Assembly (NCBI GenBank): GCA_013329215.1
Contig: DUKS01000061.1
Location: 1 to 40,121, forward strand
Direction of reading: 5' to 3'
Length of the DNA: 40,121 bases
From: Nanobdellota archaeon
GTDB taxonomy: Archaea; Nanobdellota; Nanobdellia; SCGC-AAA011-G17; GW2011-AR17
Part shown: positions 1 through 8,805 of the stretch, piece by piece
Layout of the letters: each line of letters starts with the position of its first letter
Numbering within the stretch: the stretch's first letter is position 1
Made by a program: the position numbers and the translations under genes
The notes under the pieces: model-generated
The model's input: the letters and a program-made list of their open reading frames with translations, nothing else
What the model was told of the DNA's origin: nothing
Database searches by the model: none

Positions 1-504
1 TGCAATGACAATCCCGTTCGGGAATTTTGTTAAAAAAGAAATGCCTGCAACAGCGCCTGCCCAAAACGGCTTTTTCGAAATGAACAGGTACACAGCCAGC
101 AATGCAAAAAACACAGACGGAAGCTCTGTCATGTTGCGGAAAACAGACTCAAAAAATACAGGGGTAAACGCCAAAATCAGTGCGGCAATAAATCCGGCTT
201 CCTCGCCATGCATTTTTTTGCAAATCAGGTAAGCCATTGCAACAGAGCCCAAGCTGAAAAGAATCCCAAGCAGATAGCCGGCAGCCGCATCATTAAGCCC
301 AATCTTCCAGAAGAACCCAAGAAGAATAGGCCAAACCAGCGGCCTTATCGGCTCCCATATTCCTATAGCTCCAAGCGAATAGATGTAATGCCCCATGCCG
401 AGATAAACAGAAGCGTCCCACCACATTGCATGCGGCTTAAGCAGGTAGGCAATGTCAATTACAAGCGCAATCAGCAATACAAGATACAGCTTTAAGTGTT
501 TCAT
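1..504 (-). CDS. Polytopic membrane protein, likely GT39/ArnT/PMT-like glycosyltransferase (N-terminal part, runs off left edge)
   Basis: Reverse-strand translation from ATG at 504 is open to the edge: MKHLKLYLVLLIALVIDIAYLLKPHAMWWDASVYLGMGHYIYSLGAIGIWEPIRPLVWPILLGFFWKIGLNDAAAGYLLG...; WWDASVYLGMGHYI resembles the first loop of GT39-type enzymes. Not in the ORF track because it is truncated. ATGA overlap with the upstream CDS. Confidence 0.75.
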   Translation of the reverse strand, partial: MKHLKLYLVLLIALVIDIAYLLKPHAMWWDASVYLGMGHYIYSLGAIGIWEPIRPLVWPILLGFFWKIGLNDAAAGYLLGILFSLGSVAMAYLICKKMHGEEAGFIAALILAFTPVFFESVFRNMTELPSVFFALLAVYLFISKKPFWAGAVAGISFLTKFPNGIVIA

Positions 505-1964
505 TCTATCACCGGGTTGGGGTCGTCAAATGAGGTTTGGCTTTTGAACTCGCGGGACAGCTTGTAGCCGTAAGGGGATGTTTCAGAGCCGAACAATACA
601 GCCTGCCTGCCGCTTTTTTCCTCAAGCCATGCCTTTACTATGGCATAATCATCAGAACTGAGGACTCTTACTGCTATCACATTAGCCTTTTTGTCTTTGG
701 CTTTTTTTATGATTTTGCCTGTCTGGTTCATGCCGTCAATGCCAACAGGGTACACATTAAGCTTTACGCCGCGCTTTTCAAGTTCTGAGAAGTATTTTGC
801 AGGCGTGCCATAGCCCAGCATATTTTCTTTTTTTCCTGCATAATCCCCTGCAACCACGGGCTCATTTCTGCTTATTGCAACGCGCCTGTCTCCGATAACA
901 GCTGTATCTCCTTCAAGCCTGAACGGTGCAGAGCCTGCTGCGGTTATGTTGGAGCCGATAAGCATTGGCGCACTGAGGTCTGTGCTGCATATTACCTTTA
1001 TTCCTTTGCCGCCTAAATATAATGCGGCTTTCACGTCTCCGGCGGAATCGCAGCTGCCGAGCACTGCTGTCGCATTCTTTGCTATGGCCCGTGAAACAAT
1101 CATGCCAATCCCTCTGGTGTCTATGATTACTGCTATGTCCTTTCTTAGAAGCCTTGTTGTCGGATATAACACATTTTCAAAAGGCACTTCAAACATATAA
1201 ACCCCTTTTTCATCCGGCGCATACCATTTTCCGTCAATTTCCTTTACAATAGTGCCTGCTGCAATATAATGCCTGAACCCCGCAGCAGCCTTGAGCTCGC
1301 TTAAAACCATTCCCGCATTCTCATCCAGGATGTTTCCGGAAAACGGGGACTGGAGCTGCATTGCCCTGAAATCCCTTGTAACCCCGTCTGCCTGCGATAC
1401 AACCACGTCATTGCTGTTAAGGGCTATCCTGGTGCTGCCGATTATCACATTTGAGAATGCGCTGCTAATCCCTGCATTATTCTCAAACGGCTTTGTGTCA
1501 GACTGCCATTCTGTCTCCCTTCCCACTGCAAGATTGAAGTTGAGCAGCGCCCTTTCTTTTTCTCCAGCCCTTCTCCACGCTTCCGCAGCCTTCAGGCGGT
1601 TGTATTTCGTGTCGTCAAGGCTTGCAATGCTTTCATACAGCAGCGCTTTTTCAAAAGGCCTGTCAGCCTCTTCTGCCTGCTCCTCTACTTTATGGAAAAA
1701 GTCCAGCGCAAACGAGAGCATTGCCTGGTCATTGTTCAGCCTTCCAAGCACGAATACAAGCTCTGCCCTTGCAAACGGGTCGTTCCCTTGCTTTAGTGCA
1801 GTGTCAATTTGTTTTTTGAAATCATCCGCATTGAAGCCCGCTTCAGAAACAGCATAGCTGAAGTTGTATCCTTTGCCGTGCGGGTCCAGGCCCCAGTCAG
1901 TGCACCCTGCAAGAAGAAAAGATGCAAGCACAAGCGCGGCTACAGGAAAAAGCCAGTGTTTCAT
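501..1964 (-). CDS. Predicted lipoprotein of unknown function
   Basis: 487 aa ORF; N-terminal signal peptide with lipobox-like LLAGC; stop overlaps the start of the next CDS (ATGA). Confidence 0.8.
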   Translation of the reverse strand: MKHWLFPVAALVLASFLLAGCTDWGLDPHGKGYNFSYAVSEAGFNADDFKKQIDTALKQGNDPFARAELVFVLGRLNNDQAMLSFALDFFHKVEEQAEEADRPFEKALLYESIASLDDTKYNRLKAAEAWRRAGEKERALLNFNLAVGRETEWQSDTKPFENNAGISSAFSNVIIGSTRIALNSNDVVVSQADGVTRDFRAMQLQSPFSGNILDENAGMVLSELKAAAGFRHYIAAGTIVKEIDGKWYAPDEKGVYMFEVPFENVLYPTTRLLRKDIAVIIDTRGIGMIVSRAIAKNATAVLGSCDSAGDVKAALYLGGKGIKVICSTDLSAPMLIGSNITAAGSAPFRLEGDTAVIGDRRVAISRNEPVVAGDYAGKKENMLGYGTPAKYFSELEKRGVKLNVYPVGIDGMNQTGKIIKKAKDKKANVIAVRVLSSDDYAIVKAWLEEKSGRQAVLFGSETSPYGYKLSREFKSQTSFDDPNPVIE

Positions 1965-2012
1965 GCATTATCATAATTGGCTTATTCTTAAAAACTTATC
2001 TTTTGGAAAGGA

Positions 2013-2393
2013 TTACTGCAGCAGCACGGCATTGACAGTGCCTTCCTGGCCCGGCCTTGACGTTACTCTTGCCTTGCCAAGATCTGTCTCTATGATTGCG
2101 CCTTTTGTGAGAATGTTTCGCCTTACGAAGTGCCTGTTTGCCGCATTGTCTGTTATTGTCTTTATTTTTGCAACAACATACTTCTTCTCTTTAGGATTGT
2201 ACACATTTGCGACATTGCACTGCAGCAATAAAGCCTTCCTTGCGCCGCCGAGCTTTCTTACGCTTATTTTCTTCTTTTCACCCAGCTTTGTAAGCGTTGC
2301 AAGCCTTCTTCCCTGGTTTGCCCTTTTCTTCTGGTACTCGTGGTATCTTCCGCCGCTTACTTTCCTTTTCGGCCTTCTGCTTGTTTGTGCCAT
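2013..2393 (-). CDS. rps8e: 30S ribosomal protein S8e
   Basis: 126 aa; MAQTSRRPKRKVSGGRYHEYQKKR...LGGARKALL...ILTKGAIIETDLGKARVTSRPGQEGTVNAVLL is characteristic of archaeal S8e. Confidence 0.97.
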   Translation of the reverse strand: MAQTSRRPKRKVSGGRYHEYQKKRANQGRRLATLTKLGEKKKISVRKLGGARKALLLQCNVANVYNPKEKKYVVAKIKTITDNAANRHFVRRNILTKGAIIETDLGKARVTSRPGQEGTVNAVLLQ

Positions 2394-2544
2394 TTTACTG
2401 AACTGAGTAGGGGGGTATTTAAATACTTTTCTGTAAGCCAGCCTGCGCCCACCAACTGCCTTCCCAGCCCGCCCGTCGAAAGGTTTTTAAAGGAATACCT
2501 TCTCCTTTCAAGAAGTTTAATTTGTTTATTTGGAGGTTATTAAC

Positions 2545-2778
2545 ATGGAAACAGACAGGCCGTTGGACGCGTTAAACATTGCGAGAAACAAGAGAGTTAT
2601 TGTTGAACTGAAGAACAAGGTTCAGATTACAGGCAATCTTAAGGCATTTGACATACACATCAACACAGTGCTTGCAGATGCGGAAGAGCATGATGAAAGC
2701 GGGGCATTGAAGAGGAAGCTCGGCACAGTCTTCATAAGGGGAGACATGATAGTGCTTATATCGCCTTCGCCTGCTTAA
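2545..2778 (+). CDS. Sm-like (Lsm) RNA-binding protein
   Basis: METDRPLDALNIARNKRVIVELKNKVQITGNLKAFDIHINTVLADAEE...FIRGDMIVLISP matches Sm1/Sm2 motifs. ATG at 2545 follows a GGAGGT Shine-Dalgarno, so it is preferred over the TTG at 2530. Confidence 0.95.
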   Translation: METDRPLDALNIARNKRVIVELKNKVQITGNLKAFDIHINTVLADAEEHDESGALKRKLGTVFIRGDMIVLISPSPA

Positions 2779-2804
2779 GGGCTTTTGATAAGGAGACCTA
2801 AAAA

Positions 2805-3002
2805 ATGACTAAAGGCGCAAGCTCAATGGGCAAGAAGTCCGGAAAGGACGTTCACATAAGGTGCAGAAGGTGCGGGCGCTACTCCTACCACAAGATAAAG
2901 GGAGTCTGCGCAGACTGCGGCTATGGAAAGACTGCAAAGATGAGAAAGTATGGCTGGCAGAAGTGGGAAAAAAGGCCCAACCACAGAAAGGCGAAAAAGT
3001 AA
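2805..3002 (+). CDS. rpl37e: 50S ribosomal protein L37e
   Basis: 65 aa; CRRCGRYSYHKIKGVCADCGYGKTAKMRKYGWQKW zinc ribbon of L37e. Confidence 0.96.
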   Translation: MTKGASSMGKKSGKDVHIRCRRCGRYSYHKIKGVCADCGYGKTAKMRKYGWQKWEKRPNHRKAKK

Positions 3003-3125
3003 AGCCCCGCGAGCAGAGTTAAGTGGGGCTTGGAACGCCAGTGTCAATGCCTTATTTTTATATTCTATTCGTTTTATTCTTATTACAAACCTTTTTATAC
3101 AATGGTTATTTGTCTTTAGCTGTTT

Positions 3126-3209
3126 GCAGGGGTGCCGGAGTGGTCAAACGGGATGGGCTTAGGACCCATTGGCTTAGTGCCTCCGCAGGTTCGAACCCTG
3201 TCCCCTGCA
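3126..3209 (+). tRNA. tRNA-Leu (UAG)
   Basis: GCAGGGG...CCCCTGC acceptor; anticodon arm ATGGG-CTTAGGA-CCCAT; long variable arm; GGTTCGAACCC T-arm. Confidence 0.95.
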
Positions 3210-3211
3210 TA
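3193..3211 (+). repeat. tRNA-Leu 3'-end direct repeat, copy 1 (19 bp GAACCCTGTCCCCTGCATA)
   Basis: Exact match to 3339-3357. Confidence 0.95.
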
Positions 3212-3294
3212 AGGGACTTCGTCCCTTATCAACCCTCTGCGGGTTGCTCATTGCATTCGCAACCCACATAGCGCCATCCGCATAGCGATGGCGC
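3209..3294. repeat. Cluster of three short palindromes
   Basis: ATAAGGGAC(3209-3217)/GTCCCTTAT(3221-3229); CAACCC(3230-3235)/GGGTTG(3241-3246); GCGCCATC(3271-3278)/GATGGCGC(3287-3294). Confidence 0.85.
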
Positions 3295-3338
3295 AGGCAT
3301 TTCAAGGGGGCAGGCTCGAATGGAGCGCAGCGGAATGA

Positions 3339-3357
3339 GAACCCTGTCCCCTGCATA
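3339..3357 (+). repeat. tRNA-Leu 3'-end direct repeat, copy 2
   Basis: Exact 19-bp match to the tRNA-Leu 3' end; preceded at 3310-3320 by GCAGGCTCGAA, a 10/11 match to the 5' half of the T-arm. Confidence 0.95.
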
Positions 3358-3368
3358 GAATCCTTTGC

Positions 3369-5603
3369 TTAAGAATTGTAATTCTCTATAATCCTCTGCA
3401 CCCATGCCTTGCTCGGGGTGTTGAACACATCGCCCCCTGCTTCATAGGGATAACGCATAATGGAGTTGAAGCTTGGCCTTAAATTGTTTACATACCAGTT
3501 CCCACAGTCCCCGCCGCATCCCCGCCAGTTGTTTGAAACAGCTTCTGCAGCATTTTCATCGCTCCATCCATACGTGCTGGCAGCCGCTGATGCAGTAACG
3601 CAGTTTGGCGGCCCTGCATTGCATCCGCTCAATTCTTTTCCTTTGCTTTGGTTGTATTCATCATTTAGGCTGCCAAAGCTGTGCCCAAACTCATGGACAG
3701 TTATTGCTGTAAACCATTCTCCATCGTTGCTTCTTGAGATATATGCATTGCCTCCGAAATTGGCGAATGACCTGAATCCTAACCCTGAAAGCGTTATAAT
3801 CCTGTCCCCGGCCGGGCAGTTCATTCCCAATGAGTTAATATATCTTCCCGCGGGCACATTGCCGCCAAGCCAGTCGGAAAATTCCATAGGCACCATCGTC
3901 TCGCCGCTGTAAATTGCCCATATGTTGAACTTGCTCCTGCTGTTATTGAAAGGGTCCACAGTCAGAATGCCGATATGCGCCCCGTCTCCGTTTACTGCAT
4001 AGCCCACATCGCGCACAAAATCGCTTTCTTTCATATACCTGTCAGATATAAAAACAATGTCAACTGCGCTTGCAGAATCCCCACCGGCATTTACATCTGT
4101 AAGCTGCTGGCATCCCGCCTGCCTCACGCAAAGCTTCTGCATACATTCCCTTCCCTCGCCGCAGTCGCTGTTTTCCCTGCATCTTTCCAGGCTGCCGCTC
4201 ATTCTTCTGAACTCCCCTGAAACAAGAGTTCCGTCAAAATAGCATTCCCTTGTGTCAAGCATGCATTCAAACAGGCTGTAAAACTTTCCTCCTGCATCGT
4301 ATATCAGCGATTTAAACCCCGTCCCGAAATCATACCAGTTTGCGCCTTCCTGCATCGCCACGTCATCCCTGCTGAATATCATTGAGCCGCGGGCGCCTTC
4401 CTTTTTCACTGCAATCCTGCTTTCTACGTCGTTTGCCTCAAACTCCTTTATGTAAAGATTATTATAAGCTGAGGACGCAGGATAAGTGAGTGCAAGAGAG
4501 AATGGCTTTCCCCTTGTTCTTTCGTGTATTGTTTCGCCTTCTGGTGTTTGCACTGTTGTTGTTATCTTTGTTCTCCATGGCTTAAGCCTTATGAGCCCTT
4601 CTGATTTGCTGAAAAAAGAGCAAACGCCGCTGTCCAGCTTGAGGTCTTCTTCCTGCCCTACAGCGCATGCCTCATACAGCGAATTGTCGCTGAATGCCAT
4701 CATTGCGCCTTTGCTCAGGTCTATAATCCCCTCGCTCCCAACAGAGAGCTTTAATGAAGCGGGCTCTCTTTCATTCTCAACTGCCATGCCTATGTTAAGC
4801 CCCTCATCACCGAAGACATCCGCATTGTTTGCAAATACAACGTCCATGTATCCCTGGTAGCCGACGCCTTCTTCGGAATGGTTCAGCTGCCTGTGGTAAT
4901 ACCTCCTCAGCTTTATGTTTTCATCAGAATAAACCTCAATATCGCCAAACCCGCTCCTGCCTTTTGTGAACGCCTGCATTTCCAGATAGGTCACATTTGC
5001 CAGATAAATATTATTAAGGTTTGAAACCCTGTTAAGGAACCTTTCATTCAGCTCTCCTGTTTTGTATTGCTCATATCCCAAGTTAAATATTGCAAGTCCT
5101 TCACCTGTCATATTCAGGTAAGCTGAAGACGGCGTAAGGGAAGCGGAAATTCTGCATTCGTCTTCCTTGCACACAAAAAAGTAATAATGCTGGAAATATG
5201 CTGCTTTGCTTGCGTCGAATACCAGGTTTTCCCTGTTTTCGGCATTTATCGCAAACTGCCCGCCTGTGACATTAACCATTGCCTTGTTTTCTGGCGCAGA
5301 CATGAAGCTTCCGCTGTTTACAACAATATTCTTTGAGCCTTCCTGTGTTTCCACATCCCCATACAAATACCCTATATTCCATTCCCTTGCCCTTCTGCCT
5401 TCGCCTGTCGCTGCCTTTATGTGCAGAATCCCGTTTTCGCATGCGGGTGCAGCCCCCAATATTGCTTCAAGGTGCGCGGGATTATACAGGGTCATCCGCA
5501 TCCCATCGGAAGATGCGCACTCGCTTATGCCTGCTTCCTGTGCCGCAGCATAAGCCGTAAGTATTACAATAGCACATGCATAAATAAAAATCTTTAATTT
5601 CAT
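3369..5603 (-). CDS. Secreted M64-like zinc metallopeptidase
   Basis: 744 aa; signal peptide; HEFGHSFGSLNDEY metal-binding motif; VFISDRYMKESDF resembles the start of an M64 catalytic domain; Cys-rich CRENSDCGEGRECMQKLCV spacer. Confidence 0.75.
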   Translation of the reverse strand: MKLKIFIYACAIVILTAYAAAQEAGISECASSDGMRMTLYNPAHLEAILGAAPACENGILHIKAATGEGRRAREWNIGYLYGDVETQEGSKNIVVNSGSFMSAPENKAMVNVTGGQFAINAENRENLVFDASKAAYFQHYYFFVCKEDECRISASLTPSSAYLNMTGEGLAIFNLGYEQYKTGELNERFLNRVSNLNNIYLANVTYLEMQAFTKGRSGFGDIEVYSDENIKLRRYYHRQLNHSEEGVGYQGYMDVVFANNADVFGDEGLNIGMAVENEREPASLKLSVGSEGIIDLSKGAMMAFSDNSLYEACAVGQEEDLKLDSGVCSFFSKSEGLIRLKPWRTKITTTVQTPEGETIHERTRGKPFSLALTYPASSAYNNLYIKEFEANDVESRIAVKKEGARGSMIFSRDDVAMQEGANWYDFGTGFKSLIYDAGGKFYSLFECMLDTRECYFDGTLVSGEFRRMSGSLERCRENSDCGEGRECMQKLCVRQAGCQQLTDVNAGGDSASAVDIVFISDRYMKESDFVRDVGYAVNGDGAHIGILTVDPFNNSRSKFNIWAIYSGETMVPMEFSDWLGGNVPAGRYINSLGMNCPAGDRIITLSGLGFRSFANFGGNAYISRSNDGEWFTAITVHEFGHSFGSLNDEYNQSKGKELSGCNAGPPNCVTASAAASTYGWSDENAAEAVSNNWRGCGGDCGNWYVNNLRPSFNSIMRYPYEAGGDVFNTPSKAWVQRIIENYNS

Positions 5604-5642
5604 GCCCTAAAGAAAGCTTATTTGATTAATAAAACTATTCCC

Positions 5643-7928
5643 TCAACTGTAAGCGGCAAGCTTATCTTCAATCCATTTTTCTGATATGCTGTTAAATGTT
5701 TTACTGTCAATCTGGTTGCTCATTAAGGATAACTCGCTGGGTCTTATGAAACCAGTGCAGGCTGTGCAGTCTCCGCCGCAGTTCTCTCCAGCTTCTTCAG
5801 CCAGGATCCGCTCTGCTTCAGCGCGGTCGCCGAGAATATTTGTCCATGCCTGCAGTGCATCTTCCCTTGTGGGCAGGCAGTTTGGTGCGCCGAAATATTT
5901 TGTATGCGGGCCTTGGTGCCAATATTCGTCCCAGACTTTGGCGAAACCGTGCGCAAACTCATGTACAAGAAGCAGGCCTTTGCCCAGCCCTGCATAAGTT
6001 GGGCCGGATGTTATAACCACGCCTTCGGGCTCTGAGAACGACCTGAATTCCATTTTTGAAACAAAAACAGCTTTGTCTGCATCAGCGCATCTTTTCATAA
6101 GCGAATTTATGTACCTGACAACCATATCCGGGTTTGCACGCGGTTCAAGGGCCATCCTTTCTTCCGCCAGCACATACCAAAAGCGCATCTTTGGTTTTTG
6201 CTCTGCCTTGCTGAACGGGCTGACTGATAAAAGCCCGTCAAACCCGTTATCCCCCTCTTTGTCAATCAATAGCTTAACTCCTGGGCTGTTTTCATCACTG
6301 TTTTCCAGAAAATCCTCTTCATTTGCATATCCTTCGCCTATGAACAGGATATCCAGCTTGTTTCCGATTGCATTTTCCCCCGGGTATGCCTCCCTGCACT
6401 CTTTTTTAATAACACAGACGCTTTCTACGCACTTAAGCCCTTCCCCGCAGCTGTTGCTTGCCGAGCATTTCCTGAGGATTTTCGGGTGCTCACCCAAAAC
6501 CCTGCTCCTCTCGAGCATGCAGGACCTTGTATTTACATTGCATTCAAGCAGCTGGAATTTGCCTCCTTCATAAACATATGCATTAAAGCTCACACCGAAA
6601 TCAAACCAGTTGCCGAGCATTCCTTCAGGCATATAAACATCCCCCCTGTAAAAAAGAAGCTGCCTGTTTGGCAGGCCCTGCCTTTCAAGGGTTACTGAGC
6701 TTGGTATGCCAAAAGTGTCAAATTTTCCTATAGACACCAGCCTGAAACTGCCGTCAGCAGGAAGCATAATTTTCAATGTAAAAGGGTACTCTATGCCCTC
6801 TTCAACATAGGTCCTGGGCCTGAATTTCATAATGCCCCTTACAGGGTCCACAAACCCGCTTCCCCTTATTAAAAAGAAGTCCAAGATATCCTTCAGCCCC
6901 GGCGGGACTTCATCAAACCGTCCCATCTCCTGCTGTATATGGTCTTCTCCTGACCACTTATAGATATCGTTGCTTGGAACGAGCACCATCGAGCCGCGGG
7001 AAAGGCGAAGAAGCTCAAAGTTATTATAAACAACAGTTATCCCTTCTGCATTTTCCTCGATGTTTTTTGCAAATACCTCAACAACCGCGCCCCCAAGCGG
7101 CGTTGCCTGCGCTTCTTTTGCAATGACTGAATAATAATTGTCAACATACGGGCCGATGAACCGCCTTGCCTGCGGGTCTGAATCCACTTTCATATGCTTT
7201 AGCATAATCTTTTCGTCTGATTTTACTGCAACTCCTCCGAATATGCTGTCTGGCGCATATGCAGTTATAGTAAGATTTATTGAATCCTGCACAACGATAT
7301 TCTTAAGGTCTGTGAGATTGGTAATATATTTTTCTTCGATTTCTCTGCCCGCAATATAATTGCCCACTTTTGAAGAATCAACAGCAGCGCCTTTTCCTGT
7401 TATATTAAGGTATGAATAGGGCTTTTCTCCTGCAGGCAGCACTATTGCGCCTATGGCGCATCTTTCATTCTTTTGGCATATGAAATCATAGCCGTATTGC
7501 GTGTATATTGCATTCGTGAGCCTAAATCCCAGAAAAGGGAGATTCTCATTAGATGCATAAAACTCGGTTCCTGTGATATTTATCCCCAAGCCTGATGTTT
7601 CAGTTGCGGTGTAAGCCCCGCTTGTTACCTTAAGGCTTTTCCCGTCTTCGCCCAAAGCAATTATACCGGACAGGTAGCCAAGAACTGTGCTTGTTTCAGA
7701 ACCCGGAAGAGCATAGTTTAAGGCCAAAGTGCCATCCGACTCTTCGTAATCATCAAAAACCGCGCTTATCTGCCCCGGATTATATACAGTAACACCCCTG
7801 CTGCCCTCAATGCATTTGTAGCCTTCTGGCATGGCCTGGCCGGCGCACCCGCTTTCTTCCTGCGCAGCCGCTGCACTGCATAATATTATAATCGCAAAAC
7901 ATATTGCAAGAACAGTTTTTATGGCCAT
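5643..7928 (-). CDS. Secreted M64-like zinc metallopeptidase (paralogue)
   Basis: 761 aa; signal peptide; HEFAHGFAKVWDEY; LFIGEGYANEEDF; CSASNSCGEGLKCVESVCV spacer; same order of elements as 3369-5603. Confidence 0.75.
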   Translation of the reverse strand: MAIKTVLAICFAIIILCSAAAAQEESGCAGQAMPEGYKCIEGSRGVTVYNPGQISAVFDDYEESDGTLALNYALPGSETSTVLGYLSGIIALGEDGKSLKVTSGAYTATETSGLGINITGTEFYASNENLPFLGFRLTNAIYTQYGYDFICQKNERCAIGAIVLPAGEKPYSYLNITGKGAAVDSSKVGNYIAGREIEEKYITNLTDLKNIVVQDSINLTITAYAPDSIFGGVAVKSDEKIMLKHMKVDSDPQARRFIGPYVDNYYSVIAKEAQATPLGGAVVEVFAKNIEENAEGITVVYNNFELLRLSRGSMVLVPSNDIYKWSGEDHIQQEMGRFDEVPPGLKDILDFFLIRGSGFVDPVRGIMKFRPRTYVEEGIEYPFTLKIMLPADGSFRLVSIGKFDTFGIPSSVTLERQGLPNRQLLFYRGDVYMPEGMLGNWFDFGVSFNAYVYEGGKFQLLECNVNTRSCMLERSRVLGEHPKILRKCSASNSCGEGLKCVESVCVIKKECREAYPGENAIGNKLDILFIGEGYANEEDFLENSDENSPGVKLLIDKEGDNGFDGLLSVSPFSKAEQKPKMRFWYVLAEERMALEPRANPDMVVRYINSLMKRCADADKAVFVSKMEFRSFSEPEGVVITSGPTYAGLGKGLLLVHEFAHGFAKVWDEYWHQGPHTKYFGAPNCLPTREDALQAWTNILGDRAEAERILAEEAGENCGGDCTACTGFIRPSELSLMSNQIDSKTFNSISEKWIEDKLAAYS

Positions 7929-7963
7929 GCTTCAGTGTATGATTTATTAATATATAAACCTGA

Positions 7964-8785
7964 TTATAACGAACTGCATTTTATCGCTTTTAATGCAAAC
8001 AATGCCCTGGACCAGCCTATCCCAAGAAGGGGTATTATAACATACACTACTGCCAACGCTATGGCTGCATTATTGCCCGCAATCCATTTTAAAAACAGGT
8101 TGACCATTGCGCCAAGCACGATGACTGTGAAAAACCAGTAAAGAATAAACGCGGGAAGCATTTTGTGCGTTTTTTTCAGTACACAGGACATGCTCGACAT
8201 CATCTGCCTGTATTTTTCCTGCATTGTAAATGAATAAAGTATCTGCGTTATGTAAAATACCGCCAGCAGGCAAACCAGCAGGATGTTGAACTCCAGTGTT
8301 TTCACGGCAGCCAGCGAGAAAGTGTAAAGCTGGTCAAACATCTTGTTAAGGATAAAAAGGCCCAGCGCATAAAGAGGCACGCTGAACACAATAAACCGGA
8401 TATAGTTTGTTGCGGACAAAAGCCTGTTCCTTGTTATAAGGCTGTAGTTCGGCGCCTCAAACAGGCACCACAGCACAATTATCACGACAGGCACTATGAA
8501 GAATGCAAAAAAATAAACCTGCTTCGCAAGCGGATTGAGTATGCCCAGCAAATCCCCTATCTGCGCCATGCTTTCTGCGCTGTTCTGCTGGACCAGCGCC
8601 TGCGCGCCGGCAATCTGCCCCGCATACTGGCTTATAATCGCAAAATACATCTTGATCCTTTCCCTTGCATAAACGAAAAAAAAGAAAGCTGCTGCAAGGA
8701 AAATTGTGTCAAGGGCAAGGAATTTCCACCAGTGCCTTTTAAAAATAAGGTTTGTTTCTGAAAATATATTCTGTTTTTGTTTCAT
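7964..8785 (-). CDS. Polytopic membrane protein, unknown function
   Basis: 273 aa with several hydrophobic segments (FLALDTIFLAAAFFFFVYA, VYFFAFFIVPVVIIVLWCLF, FIVFSVPLYALGLFIL, LLVCLLAVFYIT, FILYWFFTVIVLGAMV). Confidence 0.8.
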   Translation of the reverse strand: MKQKQNIFSETNLIFKRHWWKFLALDTIFLAAAFFFFVYARERIKMYFAIISQYAGQIAGAQALVQQNSAESMAQIGDLLGILNPLAKQVYFFAFFIVPVVIIVLWCLFEAPNYSLITRNRLLSATNYIRFIVFSVPLYALGLFILNKMFDQLYTFSLAAVKTLEFNILLVCLLAVFYITQILYSFTMQEKYRQMMSSMSCVLKKTHKMLPAFILYWFFTVIVLGAMVNLFLKWIAGNNAAIALAVVYVIIPLLGIGWSRALFALKAIKCSSL

Positions 8786-8805
8786 TTTATTTCTTTATTG
8801 CTGTT

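Noticed and set aside
5-495. Plus-strand ORFs 5-232 and 208-495
   Set aside because: They are antisense to a convincing minus-strand membrane glycosyltransferase-like CDS that is open to the window edge.
2530-2545. TTG start for the Lsm ORF as listed in the track
   Set aside because: The GGAGGT ribosome site lies inside that extension; the ATG at 2545 is better supported.
3209-3300. CRISPR array
   Set aside because: The palindromes differ from one another and are not regularly spaced repeats; no cas-like genes in the window.
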